DNA of 64,000 bases from UBA10649 sp963842725 (GCA_963842725.1 CAWJHN010000003.1:434001-498000), one strand, 5' to 3'; counted from the stretch's first letter, positions 16,831 to 26,637 are shown. Notes: generated by a model from the sequence alone, not told the origin. Numbers and translations are program-made.

Positions 16831-17432
16831 GCAACGGTCATTCCCATGACGAGGACCGTGAGCAGGCGGGCGTCCGCTTCACGGACAAGCGTCGCGTCGA
16901 TCCCGTGACCAACGAGGTGCGTCAGCCGGCCACGCCGGCTGACGCACCCGGTCTCGACGACGCGCTCAGCGCCGAGGGCGTCGAGGCGACGCTGCTGGAG
17001 GTCGAGGTGACCGAGGCCGAGCGCAAGCTGGCCGAGCTGACCAACGACCTGCAGCGCGTGCACGCCGAGTACGCCAACTACCGGCGCCGGGTCGACCGCG
17101 ACCGCGAACTGGTGCGGGAGACGGCGATCGGTGCTGCGCTCAGCGAGCTGCTGCCGGTGCTCGACGACATCGAGCGCGCCCGCCAGCACGACGAGCTCGA
17201 GGGCGCCTTCAGGACGGTGGGGGAGTCGCTCGAGGGCGCCGTGGCGCGCATCGGGCTCGAGCGGTTCGGTGCCGCGGGAGAGGCCTTCGATCCCACGGTC
17301 CACGAGGCGCTCACCAGCGAGTCCCAGGACGAGGTGTCCGAGCCCACGGTCGTGGCCATCTACCAGACGGGCTACCGGTTCGCCGGACGCGTCCTGCGGC
17401 CCGCTCGCGTGGCCGTTGCCGGCACGGACTAG
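16827..17432 (+). CDS. grpE: nucleotide exchange factor GrpE
   Basis: Releases ADP from DnaK. It has 201 residues. The N-terminal 50 are charged and variable, then a long coiled coil (about 60-95, ERKLAELTNDLQRVHAEYAN), then the DnaK-contact beta domain ending in TVVAIYQTGYRFAGRVLRPA. YANYRRR is a family mark. The GTG start overlaps the dnaK TGA (GTGA), which couples the two. The length is normal. Confidence 0.96.
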   Translation: MSNGHSHDEDREQAGVRFTDKRRVDPVTNEVRQPATPADAPGLDDALSAEGVEATLLEVEVTEAERKLAELTNDLQRVHAEYANYRRRVDRDRELVRETAIGAALSELLPVLDDIERARQHDELEGAFRTVGESLEGAVARIGLERFGAAGEAFDPTVHEALTSESQDEVSEPTVVAIYQTGYRFAGRVLRPARVAVAGTD

Positions 17433-17458
17433 CGCACCGCGGAGACGGACGTACCGAC

Positions 17459-18635
17459 GTGAACAAGGACTGGCTCGAGAAGGACTTCTACGCCGTCCTC
17501 GGCGTGTCCAAGGACGCGACCGCCGACGAGATCAAGAAGAAGTACCGCAAGCTCGCGCGTCGAGCTGCATCCGGACAAGAACCCGGGCAACAAGGACGCG
17601 GAGGAGCGGTTCAAGGGGGTCTCCGAGGCGTACGACGTGCTGTCCGACGATGCCAAGCGCAAGGAGTACGACGAGGCCCGGACGCTCTTCGCCGGTGGCG
17701 GATTCCGCTCGGGCGGCCAGGGTCCAGGCGGCGTGCGGTACGAGAACGTCAACATGGACGACCTCTTCGGGCAGGACTCCGGCGGCTTCGGGGACTTCCT
17801 CGGGGGGATCTTCAACCGTGGCCGGGCCGGCGCCGCCCGCAGCCCGCAGCCGCGGCGAGGTCAGGATCTCGAGAGCTCGTTGACGCTGTCGTTCGACGAT
17901 GCTCTTGACGGCGTGACGGTCCCGTTGCGCCTGTCGAGCGACGCGCCGTGCAGCAGCTGCCACGGCACGGGTGCCAAGGCCGGCACGGTGCCGCGGATGT
18001 GCCCGACCTGCGACGGGACGGGCCAGACGGCACGCAACGCGGGCGGATTCGCCTTGGCGGATCCCTGCGTGACCTGTCGGGGTCGGGGCCTGTACGTCGA
18101 CGATCCGTGTCCGAGCTGCCACGGGTCGGGTCGGGGTCTCAGCTCGCGCACCGTGCAGGCGCGCATCCCGGCCGGGGTCAAGAACGGATCACGCATCCGG
18201 CTGAAGGGCAAGGGGGCACCCGGAGAGCGTGGCGGCCCCAGCGGCGACCTTTTCGTCGACGTCACGATCAGCCCGCATCCGGTGTTCGACCGCAAGGCGG
18301 ACAACGTGACCGTTACCGTGCCGGTGACCTTCAGCGAGGCGGCGTTGGGCGGCGAGGTCGCCGTCCCGACGCCCAGGGGTGGCTCGGTGACCCTGAAGAT
18401 CCCGGCCGGCACGGCCAACGGACGTACCTTCCGGGTGCGCGGCAAGGGCGTGCGGCGCAAGGACGGGACCAACGGCGACCTGCTCGCCACGGTCGAGGTC
18501 TCCGTGCCGCAGGCGCTCAGCGCCTCGGCCCGCGAGGCCCTCGAGCACTATGCCGAGCAGACCGCCGACCACGATCCGCGCAAGGACCTCTTCGCGATGG
18601 CGGAGGGCGCGACCACGGCACGGAGCACGCCGTGA
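17459..18635 (+). CDS. dnaJ: molecular chaperone DnaJ, broken by a one-base insertion
   Basis: Hsp40 co-chaperone. GTG 17459 opens NKDWLEKDFYAVLGVSKDAT, the J-domain start; at codon 34 the frame breaks. Dropping one base near 17559-17561 restores LARELHPDKNPGNKDAEERF with the essential HPD motif at 17568-17576. The rest continues as one frame to 18635, with a Gly-rich stretch, four CxxCxGxG-type zinc motifs (CSSCHGTG, CPTCDGTG, CVTCRGRG, CPSCHGSG) and the C-terminal substrate domains. The full product would be about 392 residues. The break is most simply a sequence error, because all else is conserved. The stop overlaps the hspR GTG. Confidence 0.9.
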
Positions 18636-19009
18636 GCGTCAACCGGCCCTCCGGGACGCCGGGCGGTGATCGGACCGGCTTCCGCGTCGCGGACGAGGCG
18701 CCCGTGTACGCGATCTCGGTGGCCGCGCAGCTGGCCGGACTGCATCCGCAGACCCTGCGGCAGTACGACCGACTGGGGCTGGTCCGTCCCACGCGGATCG
18801 GTGGTCGCAATCGGCTGTACTCGCCCAACGACATCGCACGGCTGCGGGAGATTGCCGAACTCTCCACGCAGGGCCTGTCCCTGGAGGGCATTCGCCGCGT
18901 GCTGGAGCTCCAGGAGGAGGTCGCCCTGCTGCGGGCGCGCCTGGAGGAGTTTCGGCGGGACCAGGCGTCCACCGCGCTCGTGGTGTGGCGCCCCAACAGG
19001 AATCGATAG
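18632..19009 (+). CDS. hspR: heat shock repressor HspR, MerR family
   Basis: A 125-residue autoregulatory repressor. The MerR helix-turn-helix runs over residues 28-55 (ISVAAQLAGLHPQTLRQYDR), followed by the wing GRNRLYSPNDIARLREI and a C-terminal dimer helix (LELQEEVALLRARLEEFRRD). GTG 18632 overlaps the dnaJ stop, giving DnaJ-HspR coupling. It binds HAIR sites such as 14861-14881, with DnaK as co-repressor in related bacteria. clpB follows after 18 bp, so HspR may control it as part of the same transcript. Confidence 0.95.
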   Translation: MSVNRPSGTPGGDRTGFRVADEAPVYAISVAAQLAGLHPQTLRQYDRLGLVRPTRIGGRNRLYSPNDIARLREIAELSTQGLSLEGIRRVLELQEEVALLRARLEEFRRDQASTALVVWRPNRNR

Positions 19010-19027
19010 CCGAACGGGGAGACGTTC

Positions 19028-21609
19028 ATGGATATCCAGTTCACCACCAAGAGCCAGGACGCCCTCGGCGCCGCCGTGCGGATCGCTGCGGCGAACGGCA
19101 ACCCGCAGGTCGAGCCCCTGCACCTGCTCGACTCTCTGCTCCAGCAGGGCGAGGGCATCGCCACCGCGCTGCTGACGACGGTCGGAGCGGACGTGCGCCA
19201 GCTGACCGCACAGGTCAGAGGCGCCCTTTCGTCCCTGCCGTCCGCCAGCGGATCCAGTGTGTCGGCTCCGAACCTGAGCCAGGCCTCGTACAAGGTCCTC
19301 AACGGTGCCCAGTCGTTCGCCACGGAGCGGGGCGACGAGTACGTGAGCACCGAGCACCTGCTGGTGGCGCTGGCCCAGCACGGGGGCGTCGGGGTGAGCG
19401 ATCGGCTGGCCGAGCGCGGCGCCACTCCGTCGGCGCTGATCGACGCACTGCAGCAGGCACGCGGCAGCGCGCGCGTCACGAGCCAGGACCCGGAGCAGAC
19501 CTTCCAGGCCCTCGAGAAGTTCGGCGTCGACCTGACGGCCCGCGCCCGCGAGGGCAAGATCGATCCGGTCATCGGCCGTGACGAGGAGGTTCGTCGCACC
19601 ATCCAGGTGCTCTCGCGACGCACCAAGAACAACCCGGTCCTCATCGGCGAGCCCGGGGTCGGCAAGACCGCCGTCGTCGAGGGACTCGCCCGGCGCATCG
19701 TCGAGGGCGACGTGCCGACGTCCCTGCAGGGCAAGAGCCTGATCGCCCTCGACATGGGCTCGATGGTGGCCGGTGCCAAGTACCGCGGCGAGTTCGAGGA
19801 GCGGCTCAAGGCCGTCCTCGACGAGATCAAGGGCAGCGACGGGCAGATCATCACCTTCATCGACGAGCTGCACACGGTCGTCGGCGCCGGTGCGACGGGC
19901 GAGGGCGCCATGGATGCGGGCAACATGCTCAAGCCGCTGCTCGCCCGGGGCGAGCTGCGCATGATCGGCGCAACGACGCTCGACGAGTACCGCAAGTACA
20001 TCGAGAAGGACGCAGCCCTCGAGCGGCGCTTCCAGCAGGTGTTCGTCAGCCAGCCGTCCGTCGAGGACACGATCGCCATCCTGCGGGGCATCAAGGAGAA
20101 GTACGAGGCGCACCACAAGGTGGTCATCTCCGACTCGGCACTCGTGGCGGCCGCGACGCTGTCCGACCGGTACATCACCGCCCGGTTCCTGCCGGACAAG
20201 GCGATCGACCTCATGGACGAGTCGGCCTCGCGGCTCCGGATGGAGATCGACTCCTCGCCCGTCGAGATCGACGTGCTCCAGCGCCAGGTCGACCGGCTGC
20301 GGATGGAGGAGATGGCGGTCGCGAAGGAGACCGACGAGGCCTCTCGCGAGCGGCTCGCGAAGATCCGAGCGGAGATCGCCGACAAGGACGAGGAGCTCAG
20401 CGGCCTGCGCGCCCGCTGGGACACCGAGAAGAAGGGCCTCGACCGGATCGGCGAGATCAAGGTGCTGATCGACGACTTGCGCGCGACTGCCGAGCGGGCC
20501 CAGCGGTCCGGCGACTTCGAGCAGGCCTCGCGCATCCTCTACGCCGAGATCCCGACCTTCGAGGACGAGCTGGCCAGGGTCACCGCCGAGGTCAACGAGC
20601 GCGCCGCGATGGTCAAGGAGGAGGTCACGGCCGACGACATCGCGGAGGTCGTGGCCAGCTGGACGGGGATTCCCGCCGGCCGCCTGCTCGAGGGCGAGAC
20701 GGCGAAGCTGCTCCGCATGGAGGACGAGCTCGGCAAGCGCGTCGTCGGTCAGACCGAGGCCGTCCGCGAGGTCAGTGACGCCGTGCGCCGGGCGCGGGCG
20801 GGCATCGCCGACCCGAACCGTCCGACCGGGTCCTTCCTGTTCCTCGGCCCGACGGGCGTCGGCAAGACCGAGCTCGCCAAGGCCCTCGCCGAGTTCCTCT
20901 TCGACGACGAGCGCGCGATGGTGCGCATCGACATGAGCGAGTACTCGGAGAAGCACTCGGTGGCCCGGCTGGTCGGGGCTCCCCCGGCTACGTCGGGTAC
21001 GAGGAGGGCGGCCAGCTGACCGAGGCCGTGCGTCGGAGGCCGTACTCGGTGATCCTGCTGGACGAGGTCGAGAAGGCCCACCACGAGGTGTTCGACATCC
21101 TGCTGCAGGTGCTCGACGACGGTCGCCTGACCGATGGCCAGGGCCGCACGGTCGACTTCCGCAACGTCATCCTCGTCCTCACCTCGAACATGGGATCGCA
21201 GTTCCTCGTCGAGGTCGACGTGCCCTATGAGCAGAGGCAGGAGCAGGTGCGGTCCGTCGTCCGCCAGCACTTCCGTCCGGAGTTCCTCAACCGCCTCGAT
21301 GCGATGGTGATGTTCGAGTCGCTGGATCGTGCGCAGCTCGGCCGCATCGCCGACATCCAGATCGCGGAGCTGCAGCGTCGACTCGACGATCGCCGCATCA
21401 CGATCGAGGTGAGCGACGATGCCAAGGCGTGGCTGGTCGAGCGTGGCTTCGATCCCATCTACGGTGCCCGCCCGCTGCGTCGGCTGGTGCAGACGGCGGT
21501 CGGCGACAAGCTGGCCAAGGGGATCCTTTCCGGCGACATCCGCGACGGCGACGGCGTGCTGATCGGCCGGCTGCCCGACGGGTCCGACCTCTCCCTCCTG
21601 ACCACCTGA
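19028..21609 (+). CDS. clpB: disaggregase ClpB, broken by a one-base deletion
   Basis: Hsp100 disaggregase that works with DnaK. An intact product would have about 860 residues. In order: N-domain, first AAA module with GEPGVGKTAVVEGLA and FIDELHTVVGAGA, middle coiled coil (about 400-520), second AAA module with GPTGVGKTELAKALAE. The frame breaks near codon 652 inside a run of five C (20981-20985): one more C restores the expected GAPPGYVGYEEGGQ. The remainder runs to 21609 in the next frame, with ILLDEVEKAHHEVFD and the sensor and C-terminal parts. The homopolymer place points to a sequencing error. ATG 19028 has GGGGAG before it. Confidence 0.92.
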
Positions 21610-21653
21610 CCGATGCCGGAAGCCGTCCGCCGGACGGTCGATCGGCGGGCGGG

Positions 21654-21935
21654 TCAGGGCTGGTGGTGCCCGCCGAGGATCGTCGGGCGTCGCCGCAGGC
21701 CAGCGGAGTGCAGGGCGATGACGATGCGCCGCGAGTCGACCTCGATGGCGCCCTCCTCGACGGCGATCTCCCGCGCCTCCTCGGTGAGGTCGTAGTGATC
21801 GCCGCCGAACGCGCGCTCCGGGATGCCGATCCAGCGGGCGAAGGCGTGCAGCTCATCGAGGCTGGTGTCGCTGATCATGTGGCACCACAGGCGGTCCCGC
21901 CAGGGCCACGTGCAGTCGTCCACGAGGATCGCCAT
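21654..21935 (-). CDS. DUF4031 family protein
   Basis: A small protein of 93 residues with the DUF4031 pattern: ILVDDCTWPWRDRLWCHMIS, then SLDELHAFARWIGIPERAF and GDHYDL. The family is common in actinobacteria and has no known function; conserved Asp, His and Trp residues suggest an enzyme or binding role. ATG 21935 overlaps the stop of the upstream aminotransferase by one base, so the pair forms an operon. The C-terminal tail ends HHQP. Confidence 0.8.
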   Translation of the reverse strand: MAILVDDCTWPWRDRLWCHMISDTSLDELHAFARWIGIPERAFGGDHYDLTEEAREIAVEEGAIEVDSRRIVIALHSAGLRRRPTILGGHHQP

Positions 21936-23114
21936 CAGGCGGTCGTCAGGCCGGTGCGCAGCCGGGCCAACGCCTCGCGGAGCACGTCGGGGCGCTTGCA
22001 GAACGCCCAGCGGACATAGGGCGCGCCGATCTCAGGATGGTCGCAGAATGCCTGATGCGGGATCGCCACGACACCGGTGCGCCCGGGCAGGTCGCGGCAG
22101 AACGCGAGGCCGTCCGGATACCCCAGGGGGCGGACGTCGGTGGTGACGAAGTAGGTGCCCTCGGCCCCGATGACGCCGAGCCCGAGATCGGCGAGGCCGG
22201 CGCTGAGCAGGTCGCGCTTCGCGGCGAGGTCCGCCCGGAACTCGACGAAGTACTCGTCCGGCAGGCCGAGGCCGTGCGCCATCGCCCACTGGAACGGACC
22301 GCCGGACACATAGGACAGGTGCTGGCGCACCACGCGGACCGCGCTGATCAGGTCGGACGGACCGGTCGCCCAGCCGACCTTCCAGCCGGTGAACGAGAAC
22401 GTCTTTCCGCCGGAGCCGATGGTCACGGTGCGCTCCCGCATGCCGGGCAGCGTCGCGATGGGGACGTGCCGGTGTCCCTCGAACCACAGGTGCTCGTAGG
22501 CCTCGTCCGAGAGGACCAGCACGTCGTTCTCGATGGCGATCCGCGCCACCTCTGCCAGCTCCTCGGGAGAGAAGACGACGCCGGTCGGATTGTGGGGGGA
22601 GTTGAGCAGGATGACGCGGGTGCGCGGAGTGACGGCCGCGCGAAGCGCCGCCAGGTCGGGTCGCAGTGCCGGCCCGGACATCGGCACGCCGACGCGGACA
22701 CCGCGGGCCAGGGAGACTGCCGGCCGCGTAGATGTCGAACCAGGGCTCGAAGACGACGACCTCGTCACCGTCGTCGACCAGGGCCAGCAGGGTCGACTGG
22801 ATGACCTCCGACGCACCCGTGCCGACGACCACCTCGCTGTCGGGATCGACGACGAGCCCGTAGAAGCGCTCCTGGTGGGCGGCGATCGCCGCACGCAGCT
22901 GCGGCAGCCCATGCGGCGGCGGGTACTGGTTGCCGCGACCGTCCTGGATCGCCGCCCGGGCGACGTCCTTGATCGACTGCGGTCCGTCGGTGTCCGGGTA
23001 CCCCTGACCCAGGTTGATCGCGCCGACACTCGCGGCGAGCACGGACATCTCGGCGAAGATCGACGTCGTGTGCTCGACCATGCGGGGCACCAGGGGAGGA
23101 TTCCGGCGGGACAT
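21935..23114 (-). CDS. PLP aminotransferase, DapC-like, broken by a one-base insertion
   Basis: Class I/II fold-type I aminotransferase of about 392 residues. The N-terminal part from ATG 23114 reads EHTTSIFAEMSVLA, AINLGQGYPDTDGP and VGTGASEVIQST. At about codon 131 the frame shifts near 22720-22723; removing one base joins FDIYAA to AVSLARGVRVGVPM. The rest carries INSPHNPTG-like LNSPHNPTGVVFS, SDEAYEHLWFE and the PLP lysine in SGGKTFSFTGWKVGW. Closest remembered relative is mycobacterial Rv0858c, proposed N-succinyldiaminopimelate aminotransferase of lysine and peptidoglycan synthesis. A -10 hexamer lies 6 bases before the start. Confidence 0.82.
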
Positions 23115-23120
23115 GGCGAA

Positions 23121-23126
23121 ACGGTA
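23121..23126 (-). promoter_or_regulatory. -10 element of the DapC-like gene, leaderless type
   Basis: On minus this reads TACCGT, 6 bases before ATG 23114. The divergent acyl-CoA dehydrogenase-like gene has its own element 20 bp away. Confidence 0.45.
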
Positions 23127-23145
23127 GCGCGGGGAGCGGCGTGGG

Positions 23146-23151
23146 TACGGT
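23146..23151 (+). promoter_or_regulatory. -10 element of the acyl-CoA dehydrogenase-like gene, leaderless type
   Basis: TACGGT lies 6 bases before GTG 23158 and supports that start over the GTG one codon earlier. Confidence 0.45.
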
Positions 23152-23157
23152 GACGTG

Positions 23158-24379
23158 GTGAGCGTCGTGGAGCCGGACCCCTTCCCGCGAGCCGATCCGG
23201 TGGGATCGGCCCGGGCGCCGCTCCCCGCCGCGGCGCTCGACCTGATCGCCGACCTCGTCGCGCCGGGGGCCGCCGCGGCGGACGAGCACGGCGTCTCCCG
23301 GACGACCCTGACGGCCCTCGCAGCCGGGGGGCTGCTGGGCACCCCGCGTCCCCCGCACGAGCAGCGCGAGGTGAGCGAGGTCATCGCCGGGTGCGATGCC
23401 TCGACCTGGTTCTGCTGGGTGCAGCACCAGACGCCGCTTCGGACGCTGGAGGCCGCGACGGCCGGGCCGGACACCCGGGACGTCGAGCTCCTGCGCGATC
23501 GGCTCCTGCCGGGCCTGCGGAGCGGTGGGACATTGGCCGCAGTCGCCTTCGCGCATGTGCGCCGACCCGGCCCGGCCAATCCGGTGGCGACGCGCGTCGC
23601 CGGCGGCTGGCGGCTGGTCGGGCACGTTGGACTGGGTGACGTCATGGGACATCGCCGACGTCGTCATGGTGGTCGCGCAGGGGTCGGGCGATGACGCGGG
23701 ATCCCTGGTGTCCTGCTTCCTGCCGGCCGGACACGGCGGCGCCACGGTAGCCGGGCTGGACGTCGGGCCGCGGTTGCCGCTGCTGGCGATGGCCGGTACG
23801 CATACTCGCCCCGTCGGCCTGGTCGACGTGCTCGTGCCGGACGCTGATGTCGCGGCGGTGGAGGGCCGGGCCGCCTGGCTCCTGGCCGACGCGATCCGCA
23901 GCTCGGATGCGAATCCCGCGCTGTTCGGGGTCGCCCGGGGCGCCATCTCCGAGCTGGACTTCCTCGCCCGGCAGCGGGACGACCCGGGCATGGCGCGGCT
24001 CGTGGACGCGCTCGTGGCGGAGTGCCGATCCGTCCGGGCCGCTTCCTATGCGCTCGCCGACGACGACTCGGTGGGCGATCGACTCGTCGCCCGTCGACGA
24101 CTGCGCGCCGCCGCGTGCGACCTGGCCTCGCGGGCGGCGACGGCCGTTGTCGTGGCACGCGCCGGGGCGGCGATGCGGCGTGGCTGCTCGGCCGAGCGCC
24201 GGGCCAGGGAGGCGCTGTTCCTGCAGGTCCAGGCTCAGACCGCGGCGACGCGGGCGGCGTCGATCGAGCTCCTGAGCGACCGAGCCGAGATGGCCCGGTT
24301 GGGATTGCCGACCTTGACGGCCACGACGTCCGACGTCGAGACGCCGGACGCGTTCTGGGCCCGCAGCACGCACGAGTAG
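23158..24379 (+). CDS. acyl-CoA dehydrogenase family protein, broken by a one-base insertion
   Basis: A flavoprotein of the acyl-CoA dehydrogenase fold, about 406 residues. The first frame covers residues 1-156 (LDLIADLVAPGAAAADEHGV, GCDASTWFCWVQHQT). The second frame carries DWVTSWDIADVVMVVA and the helical C-terminal domain (FGVARGAISELDFLARQRDD, FLQVQAQTAATRAA). Dropping one T of 23627-23628 restores GHVDWVTSWD. I see no clear catalytic Glu, so the substrate is open; a flavin-dependent monooxygenase of the same fold is possible. The last 145 bases overlap the end of the convergent protease gene, which is unusual, and the true stop may be earlier. Confidence 0.72.
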
Positions 24380-25770
24380 CGACCCTGCTTCAGCTGCCGA
24401 ACCATGGCTCGACCATCGCGCACCTCAGCGCCGCGGACCCGGCCGCCGTCACGGGGGGTGCACACGACGCGCAGCGAGGCGAGGGGTGAGCCGTTCGGGC
24501 CGGTGGGCGTCACCGCGAACTCGACGCGCCCGTCGCCCAGCGGCGTGGCCCGCTTGATCCGACCGACGAAGGGGAGCGGCACGGGCATTGCCACGACCGG
24601 CGCGCTGGGCGGTGAGTTGCCGATGTAGTTGCCGCTGATGGCGGTGACCTGGTAGGCGGTGCCATTGACCAGTCCGGGCACGGCGCAGGTGGCCGGACCC
24701 TGCTTGCGTGGTGCCGCGAAGCAGTTCCAGGCCTGACCGGTCACCGGATCCAGCACGGTCGCGGCGAAGGCCGTGACGCTCAGCGGATCGACGGGCACGT
24801 CGAACGAGACGACCAGTTCAGTGGAGCGCGCCTCGACCGAGATGACCGGCGGCACGGTCGGCGCGGTGGCGAGGATGGCCTGATTGCGCTGCAGGAACTC
24901 GTATTCGGCCAGCACGCGCGTGTACACCCCGGGGTACTCGGCCGCACAGTCCTCGCCCCAGCTGACGATGCCCAGCAGGCGTGCATCGGGCCCCTGTCCC
25001 ACGATCAGCGGTCCGCCCGAGTCACCCTGGCAACTGTCGATGATCGCTCCGTCCGGCGTCGCGCCGGACGCGCAGAACATGAAGCGCAGGTCGACGTCGT
25101 CCACCGTGAAGCCGAGGAACGTGACGCCGTTGAGGACGAAAGGCTCACCCTCGCCGCAGTTGCGGTCCGGGAACAGGACGAGATCGCCGACCTTGAACGC
25201 CTCCGGGAAGCTCTTCTCCGGACCGGTCGACATGTTGCCCCAGCCCGCCACCTTGACCGGGGTGCCGGCGCCCGGCGCCGACAGCGGGTCACCGGGGGTG
25301 ACCGGCTTCAGCACCGGGACGTCCGTGATCGGGCTGGCGAGCGTGATCACCGCGATGTCGTTGGCCGCCGTCTGTCGGGAGTAGGCGGGATTCGGCGTGA
25401 TGGCCGTGACGCCCACCGTCCGCAGGGTGCCGTCGCGAAGGTTCTGCCCGAAGCCGATCACGAGCTGACTGGGGATGCGCAGGGTGCCGGTCTTCTGGTC
25501 GACGACGCAGTGCGCCGCGGTGACGACCGTCGTGGGCGTCGTGAGGGTGCCGCCGCAGAACTGGGCCTGATACGCGTTCTCCGTCTCGAGCCGGGCCGCG
25601 TCGAGCAGAGCGACGAGGTACGGGAACTCGCCCGGTGGCGCGTCGGTACCGTTGATGATCCGCGGTGCTATGGCGGGGGCCGCATGGGCGAGGGGAACGG
25701 CGGAGAGACCCACTGCCGTGGCCAGAGCGCACACAGTGAGCGATCGGACCACCGACCCGAGGGACTTCAC
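24235..25770 (-). CDS. secreted trypsin-like serine protease with C-terminal beta-sandwich domains
   Basis: An exported protease of 511 residues. Signal peptide 1-31 (cleavage near AHAAPA). The mature enzyme starts at RIINGTDAPPGEFPYLVALL, close to a trypsin activation site. The catalytic triad is His87 (VVTAAHC), Asp138 (ANDIAVITL) and Ser251 (GDSGGP). Asp245, six residues before Ser, marks cleavage after Arg or Lys. From about residue 310 two fibronectin-III-like or related domains follow. GTG 25770 is preferred because a TAGCGT hexamer lies 7 bases before it. It converges with and overlaps the acyl-CoA dehydrogenase-like gene by 145 bp. Confidence 0.88.
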   Translation of the reverse strand: MKSLGSVVRSLTVCALATAVGLSAVPLAHAAPAIAPRIINGTDAPPGEFPYLVALLDAARLETENAYQAQFCGGTLTTPTTVVTAAHCVVDQKTGTLRIPSQLVIGFGQNLRDGTLRTVGVTAITPNPAYSRQTAANDIAVITLASPITDVPVLKPVTPGDPLSAPGAGTPVKVAGWGNMSTGPEKSFPEAFKVGDLVLFPDRNCGEGEPFVLNGVTFLGFTVDDVDLRFMFCASGATPDGAIIDSCQGDSGGPLIVGQGPDARLLGIVSWGEDCAAEYPGVYTRVLAEYEFLQRNQAILATAPTVPPVISVEARSTELVVSFDVPVDPLSVTAFAATVLDPVTGQAWNCFAAPRKQGPATCAVPGLVNGTAYQVTAISGNYIGNSPPSAPVVAMPVPLPFVGRIKRATPLGDGRVEFAVTPTGPNGSPLASLRVVCTPRDGGRVRGAEVRDGRAMVRQLKQGRYSCVLRAQNASGVSTSDVVAVKVGNPNRAISARSLRSSIDAARVAAV

Positions 25771-25777
25771 GGGTCCC

Positions 25778-25783
25778 ACGCTA
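25778..25783 (-). promoter_or_regulatory. -10 element of the protease gene, leaderless type
   Basis: On minus this reads TAGCGT, 7 bases before GTG 25770. It fixes the start three codons after an in-frame upstream GTG. Confidence 0.45.
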
Positions 25784-25854
25784 CGTTGACCCGGCGTGGT
25801 GACGCACCAGCGGGGCGCTCGGTCGGCCGCTGCACCCAGGGCAGGGAGACGGAC

Positions 25855-26637
25855 ATGCCAACGGCACTGATCACCGGACCGACCTCAGGGATCGGCCTGG
25901 GCTTCGCCGACGAGTTCGCCCGCAAGGGGTTCGACCTGGTCCTGGTGTCGCGTGACGGCGCCCGACTCGACGATCTCGGGCGGCAGCTGCTGGCCACGTA
26001 CGGCGTGCGCAGCGAGGTGATCATCGCCGATCTGTCGGTGCGCCAGGACGTGGACCGGGTCGCAGCTCGATTGGCCGACCCGAGCGCGCCCGTTGCCGCC
26101 CTGGTCAACAACGCGGGATTCGGCCTGCACACCCGGTTCACCGCGACGGCGCTGGACGACGAGCAGCGGCTCCTCGACGTCATGGTGACGGCCGTCCTGC
26201 GGCTCAGCCATGCCGCCGCTGCCGGGATGGTCGCGCGAGGCTCCGGAATGATCATCAACGTCAGCAGCGTGGCCGCCTGGATACCCGGTGGCACCTACTC
26301 GGCGGCCAAGGCCTGGGTGACCAGCTTCAGCGAGGGACTCGCCCAGGAGCTGTCCGGCACCGGCGTGCGCGTCACGGCCGTCTGCCCGGGGTTCGTGCAC
26401 ACCGAGTTCCACGACCGTGCCGGCATCGACATGTCCCAGGTGCCGGACTGGCTGTGGCTCGACGTGCCGGTCGTCGTCGCGCAGTCGTTCCGGGACCTGG
26501 CCGTCGGCCGGCCGGTCAGCGTCGCCGGCGTCCAGTACAAGGCGATGACCACGGCGCTGCGTCATGCGCCCCGATCGCTCGTCCGCCTGGCCACGGGCAC
26601 CCGTCGTCGCACGCGGCGGTTCGGCTCGAGGGACTAG
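25855..26637 (+). CDS. short-chain dehydrogenase/reductase
   Basis: A classical SDR of 260 residues. The NAD(P)-binding motif is TGPTSGIGLGFADEFA at the N-terminus, the NNAG motif is at VNNAGFGLHT, and the catalytic Ser and Tyr-Lys are in INVSSVAAW and TYSAAKAW. Arg following the second strand (LVSRDG) favours NADP(H). It is 84 bp from the divergent protease gene, and ATG 25855 follows GGGAG. The substrate is unknown. The stop shares bases with the stop of the next, convergent gene. Confidence 0.88.
   Translation: MPTALITGPTSGIGLGFADEFARKGFDLVLVSRDGARLDDLGRQLLATYGVRSEVIIADLSVRQDVDRVAARLADPSAPVAALVNNAGFGLHTRFTATALDDEQRLLDVMVTAVLRLSHAAAAGMVARGSGMIINVSSVAAWIPGGTYSAAKAWVTSFSEGLAQELSGTGVRVTAVCPGFVHTEFHDRAGIDMSQVPDWLWLDVPVVVAQSFRDLAVGRPVSVAGVQYKAMTTALRHAPRSLVRLATGTRRRTRRFGSRD

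Noticed and set aside
18548..20956. A very long open frame antisense to clpB and dnaJ, and similar ones antisense to purL and the transporter operon
   Set aside because: Such frames arise opposite high-GC coding sequence because stop codons are rare there. Their products are Arg/Ala/Gly/His rich without any known domain, while the opposite strand encodes clear conserved proteins.
20981..20985. Programmed frameshifting in clpB at the C-run
   Set aside because: ClpB is not known to need frameshifting, a missing base restores the family sequence exactly, and three neighbouring genes show similar single-base breaks. Error is simpler.
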